Source of the DNA: Cololabis saira
Lineage: Eukaryota; Chordata; Actinopteri; Beloniformes; Belonidae
Direction: 5' to 3'
NCBI RefSeq assembly: GCF_033807715.1
Contig: NC_084606.1
Span: forward strand, 34,875,861 to 34,939,860
DNA: 64,000 nucleotides
Shown here: positions 38,482 to 50,316 of the stretch, one piece after another
How the letters are laid out: every line of letters starts with the position of its first letter
Position numbering within the stretch: position 1 is the stretch's first letter
Made by a program: the position numbers and the translations under genes
The notes under the pieces: model-generated
Told to the model about the DNA's origin: nothing
Database searches by the model: none
The model's input: only the letters and a program-made list of their open reading frames with translations

Positions 38482-39626
38482 TAAACTAAACTGACACTAA
38501 ATAGTAGATGTCCACCTAACAAATGAATAACCAAAGACCCCTCCCCTCATCCATTGTAGTGTTAAAACGCATTTTCAACAGTGTTATTTGGCATCCTTCA
38601 TTCATTTATTGGTGCAGGTTGCACAATAGTGTGGCGAAAAACACAAAACCCTTCCTGGTTGACTTCCCTGAATTTGAATCCGTTGTATTTGCATGCTCTG
38701 GCCGTGCTTGCAGGGGATTTCCCCAGGTACTCCGGCTTCCTCCCACGGTACATAAGCATACACAGTCATTGACGACTCCAAATTGGGATCCAGTGTGAAC
38801 ACTGATAGCTGTTTGGTTTGGATTGGCTCTACGCTCTGTGACAGTGACTAGTGCATCTTATTATTATGATTATTATGAAACGGTCCACGTTGTTTTAAGA
38901 AGAGAAGGAAATTTAAGTCACGGTGCGTGCGTGCCCTGCGGGGGCTATTCCTGTGCTTTGATTGCTTCATTTGTGTTTAGTTTAGCTCGCAGCAGAACAA
39001 GAAACAAAAGGGTGGCAGCACTTCTGAGAAAGGGTTGTCAAACACCTATGAGGTGTATGCACATTATGATGTTTGCGGACATGATGCGTCTCTTTTGACA
39101 TGACTTAAACACAAGCAGTAACTCTATCTCAGGTGCTGAATTATTCAGGCCTCCAGGCGACACAGTTCTCATGCCGATACCAAGCATTTCACCCCCCATC
39201 TTATCTCCGTCCCTGGCCGTCAGCCAAGAGGGCGGTGGGATGTGTTTGAGAACTCAGACAGAAAGTGCAGTCAATGTTCAACGCCGCTGAGCTGATCCTC
39301 TGGGATTACTCCCACCAACACTGTGTTTCCTTGAATGTTGTTTGCTCCGGCGAGAAGGAAGCAGTGAATGTTTCAACCGGCAAACGTTGTCCCATCTCCG
39401 GGAAAGGTGAAACAACAGACAGTCTATTCCGGTCCCAAGTTAAATACTTAATCTTTAACCCCCGGTAAAACATTAGCAGAACTCTGAGGATGTTTGGGTC
39501 AGTTCCATGAAAAGGGACGTTTCAAAGGTGAAAGACGACATTAAAGTTGGTGTTAAGTTTACTTGGGTTTAAGTAAAACCAGCAGGCAGCTTTATCAAAG
39601 CAAGATCTGGAAATGCGGTTAAAGAC
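38482..39626. other. Intergenic, no recognised feature
   Basis: About 1.1 kb without recognised repeat ends. Open frames of up to 91 codons show no family resemblance. Confidence 0.45.
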
Positions 39627-40080
39627 CAGGGGCCTCATCTATAAAGCTTGCTTGCGCAGAAAAAGCGCCTGAAAGTTGCGGAAGCCGCCATCTACGCAAA
39701 GCCTCGGATCTAAAAAGAAAAAACTAACCAAAAATCTGCGGATCCCTACGACAACCCGGACCCTCCCGTAAGAATGTACTTAAGACACAGGGAACTGGCG
39801 ACGCAGGCTGTGAGGTGGTGAAATGAAGCCAGATTCATGTCATACTCTTAATAATGTCATCACATATCACAACATATATCAGACTTATAATAAAATAGCG
39901 CTGATCGTGTCCCTCTGTGTGTGAAGCTCAGCGTCAGTCAGGACTCTGCTGCTGCAGCCGCAGTGCAGGACACGCCGGGAACCTCCTCTTCACCCACCGC
40001 TTTAGGACAGAACTAATGAGGGGCTGCGTTTAGGGAGCCCCACGGAGCCCCTAAAGGGACTCCTTTACGTGCGGGTGTAA

Positions 40081-40544
40081 AGGCTGAGGTATGGTTCTGC
40101 GGCACGGCGTCGTGGTTTTCGTCCACGCAGACCACACGCCGTCACCTGCGCCGTCACTGACGTGCACCTCCCGAAAATTGTAACTACGCGTCGAGGCGAC
40201 GCAGACCACATGCAGAAAGAGAGGGCTGTGATTGGTTCGCTTGGAAGCAACGCATTTCCGGTTTCCGGTTTGAAGCAGTCGTGAACTTTCAGGGCTCTTT
40301 TCTTCGTTTATATGTGTTTTTTTTTGTTTTTTGTTGTTTGCACAATAGTTGTCCTTATCTCTTTGATTTAATGTGACCGGAAAAAGTCGGATAAACCATT
40401 CAGAAAAAGATCGCTAACTAGTGGCCGCGGGGGGTACTGCACCGCGACGAAATGGAGTGACGGAGCAGTCCGAAGGGTTCAGCACGGCGTCACGGCTGCG
40501 GCGTGTGCTCTGCATTGGTGTGACGCAGAACCTTAATTCAGCCT
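40081..40544. mobile_element. Harbinger-like MITE, family R, copy 3
   Basis: The ends AGGCTGAGGTATGGTTCTGC and GCAGAACCTTAATTCAGCCT are inverted. TAA precedes the left end and TAG follows the right. The core is longer than in other copies. Confidence 0.72.
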
Positions 40545-40549
40545 TAGGC

Positions 40550-40650
40550 CTAAATTAGGGTCCCACGTTAAAACGACGCAGAGCCTACGCCGTTGGCAGA
40601 GCCTACGCCGTAGGCTCTGCGTTGGTGTAACGCAGAACCATAAACCCGCC
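40550..40650. mobile_element. Harbinger-like MITE, family R, copy 4
   Basis: It is a compact palindrome around GCCTACGCCGTAGGC, with ATTAGGGTCCCACGTTA at the left and CGCAGAACCATAAACCC at the right. It lies directly next to copy 3. Confidence 0.65.
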
Positions 40651-41571
40651 CTGAGCAGCTCTGAGGGGAGACGGGAGAGGAGGATGGGAAGCGGGGGGGT
40701 GAAGCGGGGCTGCGGGGCCGTTTTCGTATCGCTTTCATACAGTGTCTTGATAATTTGCAATTTAAGGCTGAGCCTACCGTTAGTTTTTAAACTGTAAAAA
40801 GTAAGGGGAAAAAAAACATGATTTTGAAAAGACGGGGGGACATGTCCCCCCTGTTGCGCCGGGGAACTCACGGCGTTTAGCGCAGCAACGGCGTGCTGCC
40901 ACTCACTCTCTTTATTTCATACTGTTTATATACTTATTCTAACTTTTACTGTGACCACCAAATAATGTGGTTTTCCTGTCCTCCACCTCATCCACAACAT
41001 CTAGATCTCAGTCTCCGTGAAATTCAGTGGCACAGTGGCTGGATACTTCTCATTCATTCTGAAGCCAAACAGGCTGCAGGAAGCCGCTGTGCATGCTCAG
41101 TAGGCTCATCCATATGCAAATACTACTGTGCATTACGCTTTTAAGGTAAAAAGTGGGCGTGTAGAGGGCGGGCTATGAGGCGGATTCAGCTGCGCAACCT
41201 TCCAGCTGGACTGTGATTCATAAAGGAACATTGCCTGCAAGTGTGCGTGCACGCGGTTTTATAGATCCGGATTTTTTTTTGTGCCCGCCATTTTCGGCTT
41301 TTGGGTGTACGTGCACTTTTAGTATGAATCCTACGCAGTCCATTTTAAATGAGGCCCCTGCTAATTTAGACTTGGGCTGATCCTATGTTGTGTATGTTCT
41401 TTCTTGTGTTTTTCATGTTTGTTTTTCATGCTTGCTCTCTGCATGTCTTATTTTTTTATATGGGTTTGTGAAGCACTATCCTGAGATTATTAAGCACTGT
41501 TTTCTTCTGAAAGTTTACACATCTCTTATTGAATTTGTCTGTTGTTAACCTGGCACTATAAAAGCCATAAA

Positions 41572-41867
41572 TACAGGACTGTCTCAGAAAATTAGAATAT
41601 TGTGATAAAATTCTTTATTTTCTTTAATGCAATTAAAAAAAAAACTAAAATGTCAGTTTAAGATTAAGATTACCAGAATATTCAAATTTTTTGAGATAGG
41701 ATATTTGAGTTTTCTTAAACTGTAAGCCATGATCAGCAATATTAAAATAATAAAAGGCTTGCAATATTTCAGTTGATTTGTAATGAATCCAGAATGTATG
41801 ACATTTTTGTTTTTGTAATTGCATTACAGAAAATCACAATATTCTAATTTTCTGAGGCAGTCCTGTA
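41572..41867. mobile_element. Family A MITE, copy 9, internally deleted left arm
   Basis: The TA-flanked ends are CAGGACTGTC and GGCAGTCCTG. The left arm jumps from AAACTAAAATGTC straight to the central AGTTTAAGATTAAG, losing about 85 bp. Confidence 0.82.
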
Positions 41868-42029
41868 TACACCACAGACTGTATAATAACTGCACAACCG
41901 GTTTTCTGAAAAGTGCCAATGAAGTCTTTTCTTTCCTCGTTATGATTGGTGCCATGTTTTTGAACGAGTCGAACAAACGGACCTTAATTTAGTTTTAATT
42001 TGAAAATATGAATCTATTTCAGTCTAAAA

Positions 42030-42536
42030 CAGTGGTTCCCAACCTTTTTTCCTTGTTCCCCCCGACCCGTACGTACTAGCACCAAAATAATCTTTAATTG
42101 AAAAAATGAACATTAATTATGTTTTTTGATACATTTCTCTTTGGTTTACTCTGAATACATATGACTTTATTTTTCTCCAATGTCACCAATACATTAATAA
42201 AAGGAGAGAAAAACATTTCTGAAAAATGTCTCTTTTAATATGAGACCAACATTTTTTAACATTTTTCCTTTAACAACCTGTTGGAGTAGATTAAATGTTG
42301 AGTAATGATATAATAATAAGGAATTAAATCATTTCCTGTGTTTGTCACCAGTGTATAAAAAACACAAAAGATATTCAAGACATTCATAAATTATTCCTAA
42401 CAATGTCTTATGAATGACTCATTCGCAAATATAATTTTTACAACTGCATAATTTCAAAGCAGACAAAGTTTGGCGCCCCCCCAGAGATCTCTGGCACCCC
42501 CCCAGGGGGGCCCGGACCCCAGGTTGGGACACACTG
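42030..42536. mobile_element. hAT-type MITE
   Basis: The termini CAGTGGTTCCCAACCT and AGGTTGGGACACACTG are inverted. The 8-bp target duplication GTCTAAAA is perfect (42022-42029 and 42537-42544). It is non-coding. Confidence 0.88.
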
Positions 42537-42832
42537 GTCTAAAATGTCAAAGGCGATTCTAGGTGGATAGGTTTTCTTTAAATATACTCTCCTACGTGCT
42601 CCTCTGGGACCAGGGAGTGTGTTTGTGTGCCACAATTACGGGTGACATCATTAACTTCAACATGCCCCGAGAAAAAACAAACACATTACCAGAGCCCTGA
42701 CACCTCGGGGACAACACAACACGCTGCTTAATGGACCCAATAAAACACCACATGAAGGAATGTGACTCACAAAAAGTGCTTTTGCTTTTCTCATACGAGG
42801 ACTGATCGTGGAGATGAACTCATCTATATATA
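42537..42832. other. Intergenic gap between two hAT elements
   Basis: About 300 bases in which nothing was recognised. Confidence 0.4.
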
Positions 42833-43581
42833 CAGAGGTGGTAGTAACCAGTTCCATTTACTCCATTACATTTACCTGAGTAAGTTTTGGGAAATGTTGT
42901 ACTTTTAGGAGTAGTTTTGAATCACTATACTTTTTACTTTTACTTGAGTAGATTTGTGAAGAAGAAACTGTTCCTCTTCCTCCGCTACATTAGGGTACGT
43001 TGAGCTGTTACTTTTCTTTTATCCCTTTTATCCACGTACGCGTCAATCTCATGACATCACTGGGTGATTCTTTGGGAAAAATATTTGTTTTTGCATGTTT
43101 TGTCACATTTACACAGACTCAGAGTTTCTATGAGTTCATGGGCTTGTTCTAGTTCTGCTGGTTAAAAAAGAAAAGTACAAAGGATTGACATTTTGTGCTA
43201 CTTGTGCTTAATTTATTTTTTTATTCTGTTATTTTATTTATTTTATTATTTATTAAAGTACTTGAATTTACTTTAAGATTATTTTAATTTAAGCTATTTT
43301 TTATTTTTTTTAATAATTTTAATTGATTTTATTGATTTAATTTGCCTGAAGATGATTATTTTGTACTTTTGTCTGTTTGAATGGTTGTGTTAAAAAAATA
43401 AATCAGACGTTACTCAACAGTTACTCAGTACTTGTAGTAGTAGTTTTTTCACCAAGTACTTTTTTACTTTTACTCAAGTAATTATTTGGATGACTACTTT
43501 TTACTTCTACTTGAGTCATATTATTCTGAAGTAACAGTACTTTTACTTGAGTACAATGTTTGGCTCCTCTACCCACCTCTG
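42833..43581. mobile_element. hAT-type MITE rich in TACTTTTACTT motifs
   Basis: The termini CAGAGGTGG and CCACCTCTG are flanked by TATATATA on both sides (42825-42832 and 43582-43589). The duplication is low-complexity, so it counts less than the others. Subterminal TACTTTTACTTGAGTA motifs are inverted, as in the 686-1390 element. Confidence 0.8.
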
Positions 43582-43769
43582 TATATATATTGATGTTCTG
43601 GAACACCTTACTCCGTCCTAGTTCAGTCACTGCACATATTTATCCAGGCTTGCCACCCGTCCCTTGAAATACGGAATTGTTCCATAATTGGGAATTAAAA
43701 GTTGCGTTCTGTATTGAACCAATACGGAGTTTATTCTGTTTTTCACAATTGTCCCATGATGCACGTCTG

Positions 43770-43883
<114 letters not shown>

Positions 43884-43997
43884 ACAACAAACTAATAATA
43901 ATGAACAAAATAAAGGACAGGATATATTAAAGACAGCAACATGTGTTGGTTCTCTCTGTTATTTATTGACGTCATGTCTCTTCATTCGTTTCAGTAA

Positions 43998-44254
43998 ATT
44001 CAACTAAGGTGAAACAAATATATTAATTAAATATATTATTTCCCACTACATTCAAAGTGAGATATTTCAAGCCTTTATTTGTTATCATTTTGATGATTAT
44101 GACTCACAGTTTATGAAAACCCCAAATAAAAAAATTTGAATATTTTATGAAATCAATAAACAATTCAATCATCAAAATGATAAAGGCTTAATATATCTTG
44201 CTTTGCATGTATTGAGACTATGTAATATATTAGTTTCACCTTTTAAGTTGAATT
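43998..44254. mobile_element. Palindromic MITE, family B
   Basis: TTCAACTAAGGTGAAAC at the left is inverted as GTTTCACCTTTTAAGTTGAA at the right. The arms pair through AGATATTTCAAGCCTTTATT. The plan resembles family A, but the sequence differs. Confidence 0.75.
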
Positions 44255-44729
44255 ATTGAAATAGATTAACTTTTATACCATATTCTAGTTGTCCGACCTT
44301 CACCTGTAGGTTATATTCTACATCTGGGCTGATGTGGACACGCATTTCAGTTGCATGGTTGTCTGTCTATACAGTCATGCAAGTTCAATGCTATTGAAGC
44401 ACTTTAAACTTTAAATCAAAGCATTTTGTTTTTTCATATAAAATAAATACATTTTAGAAGTTTTGGGGATGTCCCTTTTTTTGGCGCCTACGCTGCTGAA
44501 ATCGGGGCGTCCCTTATTTCTATTTCTGACAAGTGGCTGCCCTACTGTACCTACAATCCATCAATTTTCTGAACCCGCTTCCTCTAGTGAAGGGTCTGCA
44601 GAGTTTCCCAGCACAGACAGACACAGGTCCAGCAGAGGTCCTGTCTCGTGCATGATGCACTTTATGTCACTGAGCAGCGTTGTTCTGCTTTGGCTCACAA
44701 AGGAATCTGCTTATATTCTTGTGTAATGG

Positions 44730-44846
<117 letters not shown>

Positions 44847-45317
44847 AGAATCCAAATCAAACATTACATTCAAAATAACAATTAAAGCCTGTATGTTAAG
44901 TAAATATAATGAAATATGTTAGTTAAAGGGGACATATTATGAAAAACACGTTTTTTCTTGTTTTAACATATATAAAGTGGTCTCCCCTCACCCTGCCAGC
45001 ACAGGGGAGACAAAATACCATGAATTTCTGCAAGGTTTCTGACCCCCGCCGGACAGAATCCCCCAGTGTCACGTGATTTTTTTTGAGCCGATTAGAATCT
45101 GCGCCTAGGGTGCCGCGGCGGAGCGGATCCGGGTTAAATCCGGGTTCCCGGGTGGTTTGGGAGCAGGGATTTCTAGGGTACGTCCCAGGCTGGATCAGCT
45201 TCACCCTCTGAGATTTTCAGCCAAATCTGTCGGTTTGATCCCCGACAACGGGCGATGCGCCCCGGAGCCATGCTGGGCGCCCGCCGTGGGGTTGCGGGGC
45301 CAGCGCGCAGTGACTAA

Positions 45318-45404
45318 AGGCTGATTTATGGTTCCGCGTTACACCAACGCAGAGCCTACGGCGTAGGGTACGCATCGATTTAACGCAGAACCGTAATTCA
45401 GGCT
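45318..45404. mobile_element. Harbinger-like MITE, family R, copy 5
   Basis: AGGCTGATTTATGGTTCCGC at the left and CGCAGAACCGTAATTCAGGC at the right are inverted. It sits at a different place in the TTAA element than copy 2 does in the sister element, so the two insertions are independent. Confidence 0.72.
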
Positions 45405-45465
45405 CCGATCCGTTTACAGGGTGTAACTGAATGCGAGCGTCCGACTATCGAGCTGCGTGACATCG

Positions 45466-47620
45466 GACGCTCTCTGTCCACACTGAAACTGTTAAACTCT
45501 CTCTGTCCACACTGAAACTGTTAAACTCTCTCTGTCCACACTGAAACCGTTAAACTCTCTCTGTCCACACTGAAACCGTTGAACTCTCTCTGTCCACACT
45601 GAAACCATTAAACTCTCTCTGTCCACACTGAAACTGTTAAACTCTCTCTGTCCACACTGAAACTGTTAAACTCTCTCTGTCCACACTGAAACTGTTAAAC
45701 TCTCTCTGTCCACACTGAAACTGTTAAACTCTCTCTGTCCACACTGAAACCGTCGAACTCTCTCTGTCCACACTGAAACCGTTAAACTCTCTCTGTCCAC
45801 ACTGAAACCGTTAAACTCTCTCTGTCCACACTGAAACTGTTAAACTCTCTCTGTCCACACTGAAACCGTTGAACTCTCTCTGTCCACACTGAAACCGTTA
45901 AACTCTCTCTGTCCACACTGAAACCGTTAAACTCTCTCTGTCCACACTGAAACCGTTAAACTCTCTCTGTCCACACTGAAACCGTTAAACTCTCTCTGTC
46001 CACACTGAAACCGTTAAACTCTCTCTGTCCACACTGAAACCGTTAAACTCTCTCTGTCCACACTGAAACTGTTAAACTCTCTCTGTCCACACTGAAACTG
46101 TTAAACTCTCTCTGTCCACACTGAAACTGTTAAACTCTCTCTGTCCACACTGAAACTGTTAAACTCTCTCTGTCCACACTGAAACCGTTAAACTCTCTCT
46201 GTCCACACTGAAACCGTTAAACTCTCTCTGTCCACACTGAAACCGTTAAACTCTCTCTGTCCACACTGAAACCGTTAAACTCTCTCTGTCCACACTGAAA
46301 CTGTTGAACTCTCTCTGTCCACACTGAAACCGTTAAACTCTCTCTGTCCACACTGAAACCGTTAAACTCTCTCTGTCCACACTGAAACCGTTAAACTCTC
46401 TCTGTCCACACTGAAACTGTTAAACTCTCTCTGTCCACACTGAAACTGTTAAACTCTCTCTGTCCACACTGAAACTGTTAAACTCTCTCTGTCCACACTG
46501 AAACCGTTAAACTCTCTCTGTCCACACTGAAACCGTTACACTCTCTCTGTCCACACTGAAACCGTTACACTCTCTCTGTCCACACTGAAACCGTTAAACT
46601 CTCTCTGTCCACACTGAAACCGTTAAACTCTCTCTGTCCACACTGAAACCGTTAAACTCTCTCTGTCCACACTGAAACCGTTAAACTCTCTCTGTCCACA
46701 CTGAAACCGTTAAACTCTCTCTGTCCACACTGAAACCGTTAAACTCTCTCTGTCCACACTGAAACTGTTAAACTCTCTCTGTCCACACTGAAACTGTTAA
46801 ACTCTCTCTGTCCACACTGAAACTGTTAAACTCTCTCTGTCCACACTGAAACCGTGTTAAACTCTCTCTGTCCACACTGAAACCGTTAAACTCTCTCTGT
46901 CCACACTGAAACTGTTGAACTCTCTCTGTCCACACTGAAACCGTTAAACTCTCTCTGTCCACACTGAAACCGTTAAACTCTCTCTGTCCACACTGAAACC
47001 GTTAAACTCTCTCTGTCCACACTGAAACTGTTAAACTCTCTCTGTCCACACTGAAACTGTTAAACTCTCTCTGTCCACACTGAAACTGTTAAACTCTCTC
47101 TGTCCACACTGAAACCGTTAAACTCTCTCTGTCCACACTGAAACCGTTAAACTCTCTCTGTCCACACTGAAACCGTTACACTCTCTCTGTCCACACTGAA
47201 ACCGTTACACTCTCTCTGTCCACACTGAAACCGTTAAACTCTCTCTGTCCACACTGAAACTGTTAAACTCTCTCTGTCCACACTGAAACCGTTAAACTCT
47301 CTCTGTCCACACTGAAACCGTTGAACTCTCTCTGTCCACACTGAAACCGTTGAACTCTCTCTGTCCACACTGAAACCGTTAAACTCTCTCTGTCCACACT
47401 GAAACCGTGTTAAACTCTCTCTGTCCACACTGAAACCGTTAAACTCTCTCTGTCCACACTGAAACCGTTAAACTCTCTCTGTCCACACTGAAACCGTTAA
47501 ACTCTCTCTGTCCACACTGAAACCGTTAAACTCTCTCTGTCCACACTGAAACCGTTAAACTCTCTCTGTCCACACTGAAACCGTTAAACTCTCTCTGTCC
47601 ACACTGAAACTGTTAAACTC
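45466..47620. repeat. 29-bp tandem array, about 74 units
   Basis: The unit is CTCTCTGTCCACACTGAAAC followed by YGTTAAACT, with C/T, TTGAAC and TTACAC variants and a few 31-bp GTGTT units (about 46854 and 47407). The sister TTAA element has a single related site (GACGCTCTCTGTCCA near 21580). The variant order from about 46301 repeats from about 46912 (offset 611 = 21 x 29 + 2), showing a recent higher-order duplication. Because 29 is not a multiple of three, three units give an 87-bp period that stays open on the minus strand. This is not a gene. Confidence 0.96.
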
Positions 47621-48232
47621 GCGGCCAGTTAGGACAGTCCAATACAAAAAAAATAAAGCAATGGATTTTATTTTGTCGCAGAAGCTTCTCCCATGGGACA
47701 CAGTTTGTGTACGACGCAGCCGGGTGCTCTGGCCGGAGCGAGGTTTATTCTCCTCCCCTGCTAACCGTCATTCAGGGAGCCAATCAGCGCAGAGCCTCAT
47801 TATCATAGCCTCCCCTCCCCTAAAATGAAGCACAGAAAATGAAGTGAGAAGCGGTAAAACTAGAGACATGGCCCACAGGCTGGATTTCTGATTTATGTAG
47901 AAAAAACAAGCTTTAGATTGTTTTTAAGACATTCAAGGCCTGTTTAAAATATACATTAAATGCCATAATATGTCCCCTTTAAGTTTGATTGACATACCTA
48001 TAGCCGGCGGTAATTTTATTTTATTTTAGTTTTTTATTTACTTAGTTGTTGTTTTTAAAATTTTTAATTTATGTTATTTGTGAATTTATTTCTTGGGAAA
48101 AGGGGGCAGATTAGATAAGATTCTTCTTCTTTCTGCTCCCTCTTCATTCACAATTTATGAACATTTGTGTTTGTATTGAATTGTTTTTTTTTTTTGTTTT
48201 TTGAATGAAATAAAGAATAAAATAAAAAAATA

Positions 48233-49074
48233 AATATTAAAGTGAGGATGTGTGTGAAAAATGACCAGGTTTGTGTTTTTAACCATGAGTGTGTGAGTTT
48301 GTCTATGTTAAATGTTGATTTTATTATGTAAAGCACTTATTGTTGTATGAAAAGTGCTATATAAATAAAGTTTGATTTGATTTGATTTATAAAAGGATGT
48401 TCCACACTTTTTATAGTTATTTAAAAAATATATATGGTAATTTTAATATCAATTTGGAAAAACTTTTTAAAAGCAGTTGGGACTGGTTTAAGAAAACTTT
48501 GGACAAATGTAATGCTTATCAACAAAGAAAACAAATCAGTTTTACGATTGGATATATAGGAAAACAGCTTCCTGCATGCGAGGGTAATTATATTTACCAT
48601 AAAAGACGCCGTGGTTCAAAGCATCCATTATTCCTACTTTTGGGGAGTAAATACTTGCCCCTGTCAGAGGATTGTTATATCCATGATTAATGCTGCAGGA
48701 GTATCAACATTACAGTCCCGGCTCTCACCTATCCTAACGCTTGTTTGAGATGAGAGCGTCCACTTCATCCTTTTATGATGATGAAGTGGAGGGATTGTGT
48801 TTGTGTGATTACGCAGCGCTGGGGTTTACTCGGGCAGCTGCTGACATCTCAGTCAGAGACGCTGCACACATTCAGCTCATTAAAGCGTTAGTTTTCATCG
48901 TTGTGGTGCAGAGGTCTGAAACTCTCAGGCCCAGTCAGCTTTAACTGATACGAGCATCATGGGAGTGGTTTTTGGGCTCTGGGGAGAACATGAGCACCTG
49001 CAGGTACACATGTGCTCAATCTGACTATATTATTAGAGTCTAATCAGCCAAAAACACATAAAAATACCAAATAT
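48233..49074. other. Intergenic with a LINE/SINE-type tail
   Basis: GTAAAGCACTTATTG through GTGCTATATAAATAAAG and a TTTGA tandem (48330-48390) resemble a SINE/LINE 3' tail. A 102-codon frame follows (48382-48690) with no recognised domain. The remainder is unremarkable. Confidence 0.5.
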
Positions 49075-50316
49075 CCAGTACTGGAGTTGAGGGGGGATGA
49101 GGGGGGATGCCATCCCCTCTGAAATAAAAACGGTCCAAATCATCCCCCCTGTAAAACTTCCATCCCTCCTTTCCATCCCTTATGTCATTTCATCAATGAA
49201 TGTGGTTTTACTGCTATTTCAACATTTAGAGTCATCACCAGAAAAATAACACCAGAAAAATAACTTATTTGACAATTTTCACCTGTTTCAAGTAAATTTT
49301 CACTTGAAATAAGTAGAAAAATCTGCCAGTGGGACAAGATTTATCTTAAAAAAAAATCGTTGTTTTTTCCAGTGATGAGTCTTGTTTTAAGTGTAATGAG
49401 ATTATTTTCACTAAAATGAGACATTTTAACTAGAAATAAGACAAATATTTGGTAACCCTTTCTTTCACAGTACAGTAATAACCAGGTAATACCGTGGTAA
49501 TTACACTCTAATTACCTAGTAGTACTTTCTATGTACAAGGTAATTACATGGTAACTACCGGGTAATTTACCCAGTAAGTACTAGGTAATTATTACGTATT
49601 TTCTTGTACCATGTAATCATGTGTATTTACCATGTAATTACATGGTAAATACCTGGTTGTTTACTAAACATTACTAGGTAATTACAAAGACATTAGATGG
49701 GAACTACGAGGGAAATTACAGGTATTTACTAGGTTAATATTGGTAACTACCAATTTTCACTTGAAATAAGTAAATTTTCACTTAAAATGAGTAGAAAAAT
49801 CTGCCAGTGGGACAAGATTTATCTTCTCAATCCAAGCAAAAAAAATCTTGTTCCACCGGCAGATTTTTCTACTTATTTTAAGTGAAAATCTACTTGAAAA
49901 AGGTGAAAATTGTTGTTTTTTCCAGTGATGACTCTTGTTTTAAGTGTAATGAGATTTTTTTTACTAAAATGAGACATTTTAACTAGAAATAAGACAAATA
50001 TTCTTGTTAAGATTTTGAGTTTTTGCAGTGATCCATGTTACTTATCCTGTGAAGGACAGAGTCATATTGATAAGTTCAGAAAAGTGTTTTTTATTGTTGT
50101 GTTTTGATGTATTTGATGTAAGCCCAGTGGATATTTAAAGCTTACAGAAGGCTGCATTTAACTGCTGCTATGTCATTCCTGCAGTATTTCTGCAGCTGTT
50201 TTGGTCACTGCTATTATTTGTAATATATTATATTATTTGTAATCAGCACAAATTATCTGTCTCCATATGATAAAATCCACCATCCCCCCTGATTTTTTAT
50301 ACAACTCGAGTACTGG
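49075..50316. mobile_element. CCAGTACT-ended element, family Q, copy 2
   Basis: The ends CCAGTACTGGAGTTG and CAACTCGAGTACTGG are inverted. It shares the GTGATCCATnTTACTTATCC-to-right-end block with copy 1 but lacks the solo LTR. An extra insert of about 0.3 kb rich in GGTAATTAC words (about 49450-49755) interrupts the family S palindrome, part of which is duplicated. No target duplication was found. Confidence 0.78.

Larger units (their letters stand above)
39627..41360. mobile_element. CAGGGGCCTCAT-ended DNA element with nested family R MITEs
   Basis: The left end CAGGGGCCTCATCTATAAA is inverted as TTTAAATGAGGCCCCTG at the right. Such ends are widespread in teleost repeats. The interior hosts family R MITEs at 40081-40544 and 40550-40650. 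No target duplication was resolved and no transposase was seen. Confidence 0.68.
44937..47978. mobile_element. TTAA-flanked DNA element, copy 2, inflated by a satellite array
   Basis: The ends AGGGGACATATTATG and CATAATATGTCCCCT are near-perfect inverted repeats with TTAA on both sides (44933-44936 and 47979-47982). The paralogous LINE fragment at 15922 provides the empty site. Homology to copy 1 (21303-22319) is clear at both flanks of the array. About 2.15 kb of its 3.04 kb is the 29-bp array. It has no transposase, so it is presumably moved in trans by a piggyBac- or Kolobok-like enzyme. Confidence 0.87.
44891..48232 (+). mobile_element. LINE 3'-end fragment split by a TTAA element
   Basis: The left piece (44891-44936) and right piece (47979-48232, ending in an A-rich AATAAA tail) together match 15922-16200. 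They are separated at GTTAGTTAA by the 44937-47978 element. Confidence 0.65.

Noticed and set aside
46768..47428. Minus-strand open frames with a 29-residue repeat
   Set aside because: Three 29-bp units make an 87-bp period that stays open by chance. There is no start context, splice site or similarity.
45466..47620. CRISPR-like look of a regular 29-bp array
   Set aside because: Units abut head to tail with no unique spacers, the context is a fish transposon, and variant order shows tandem duplication.
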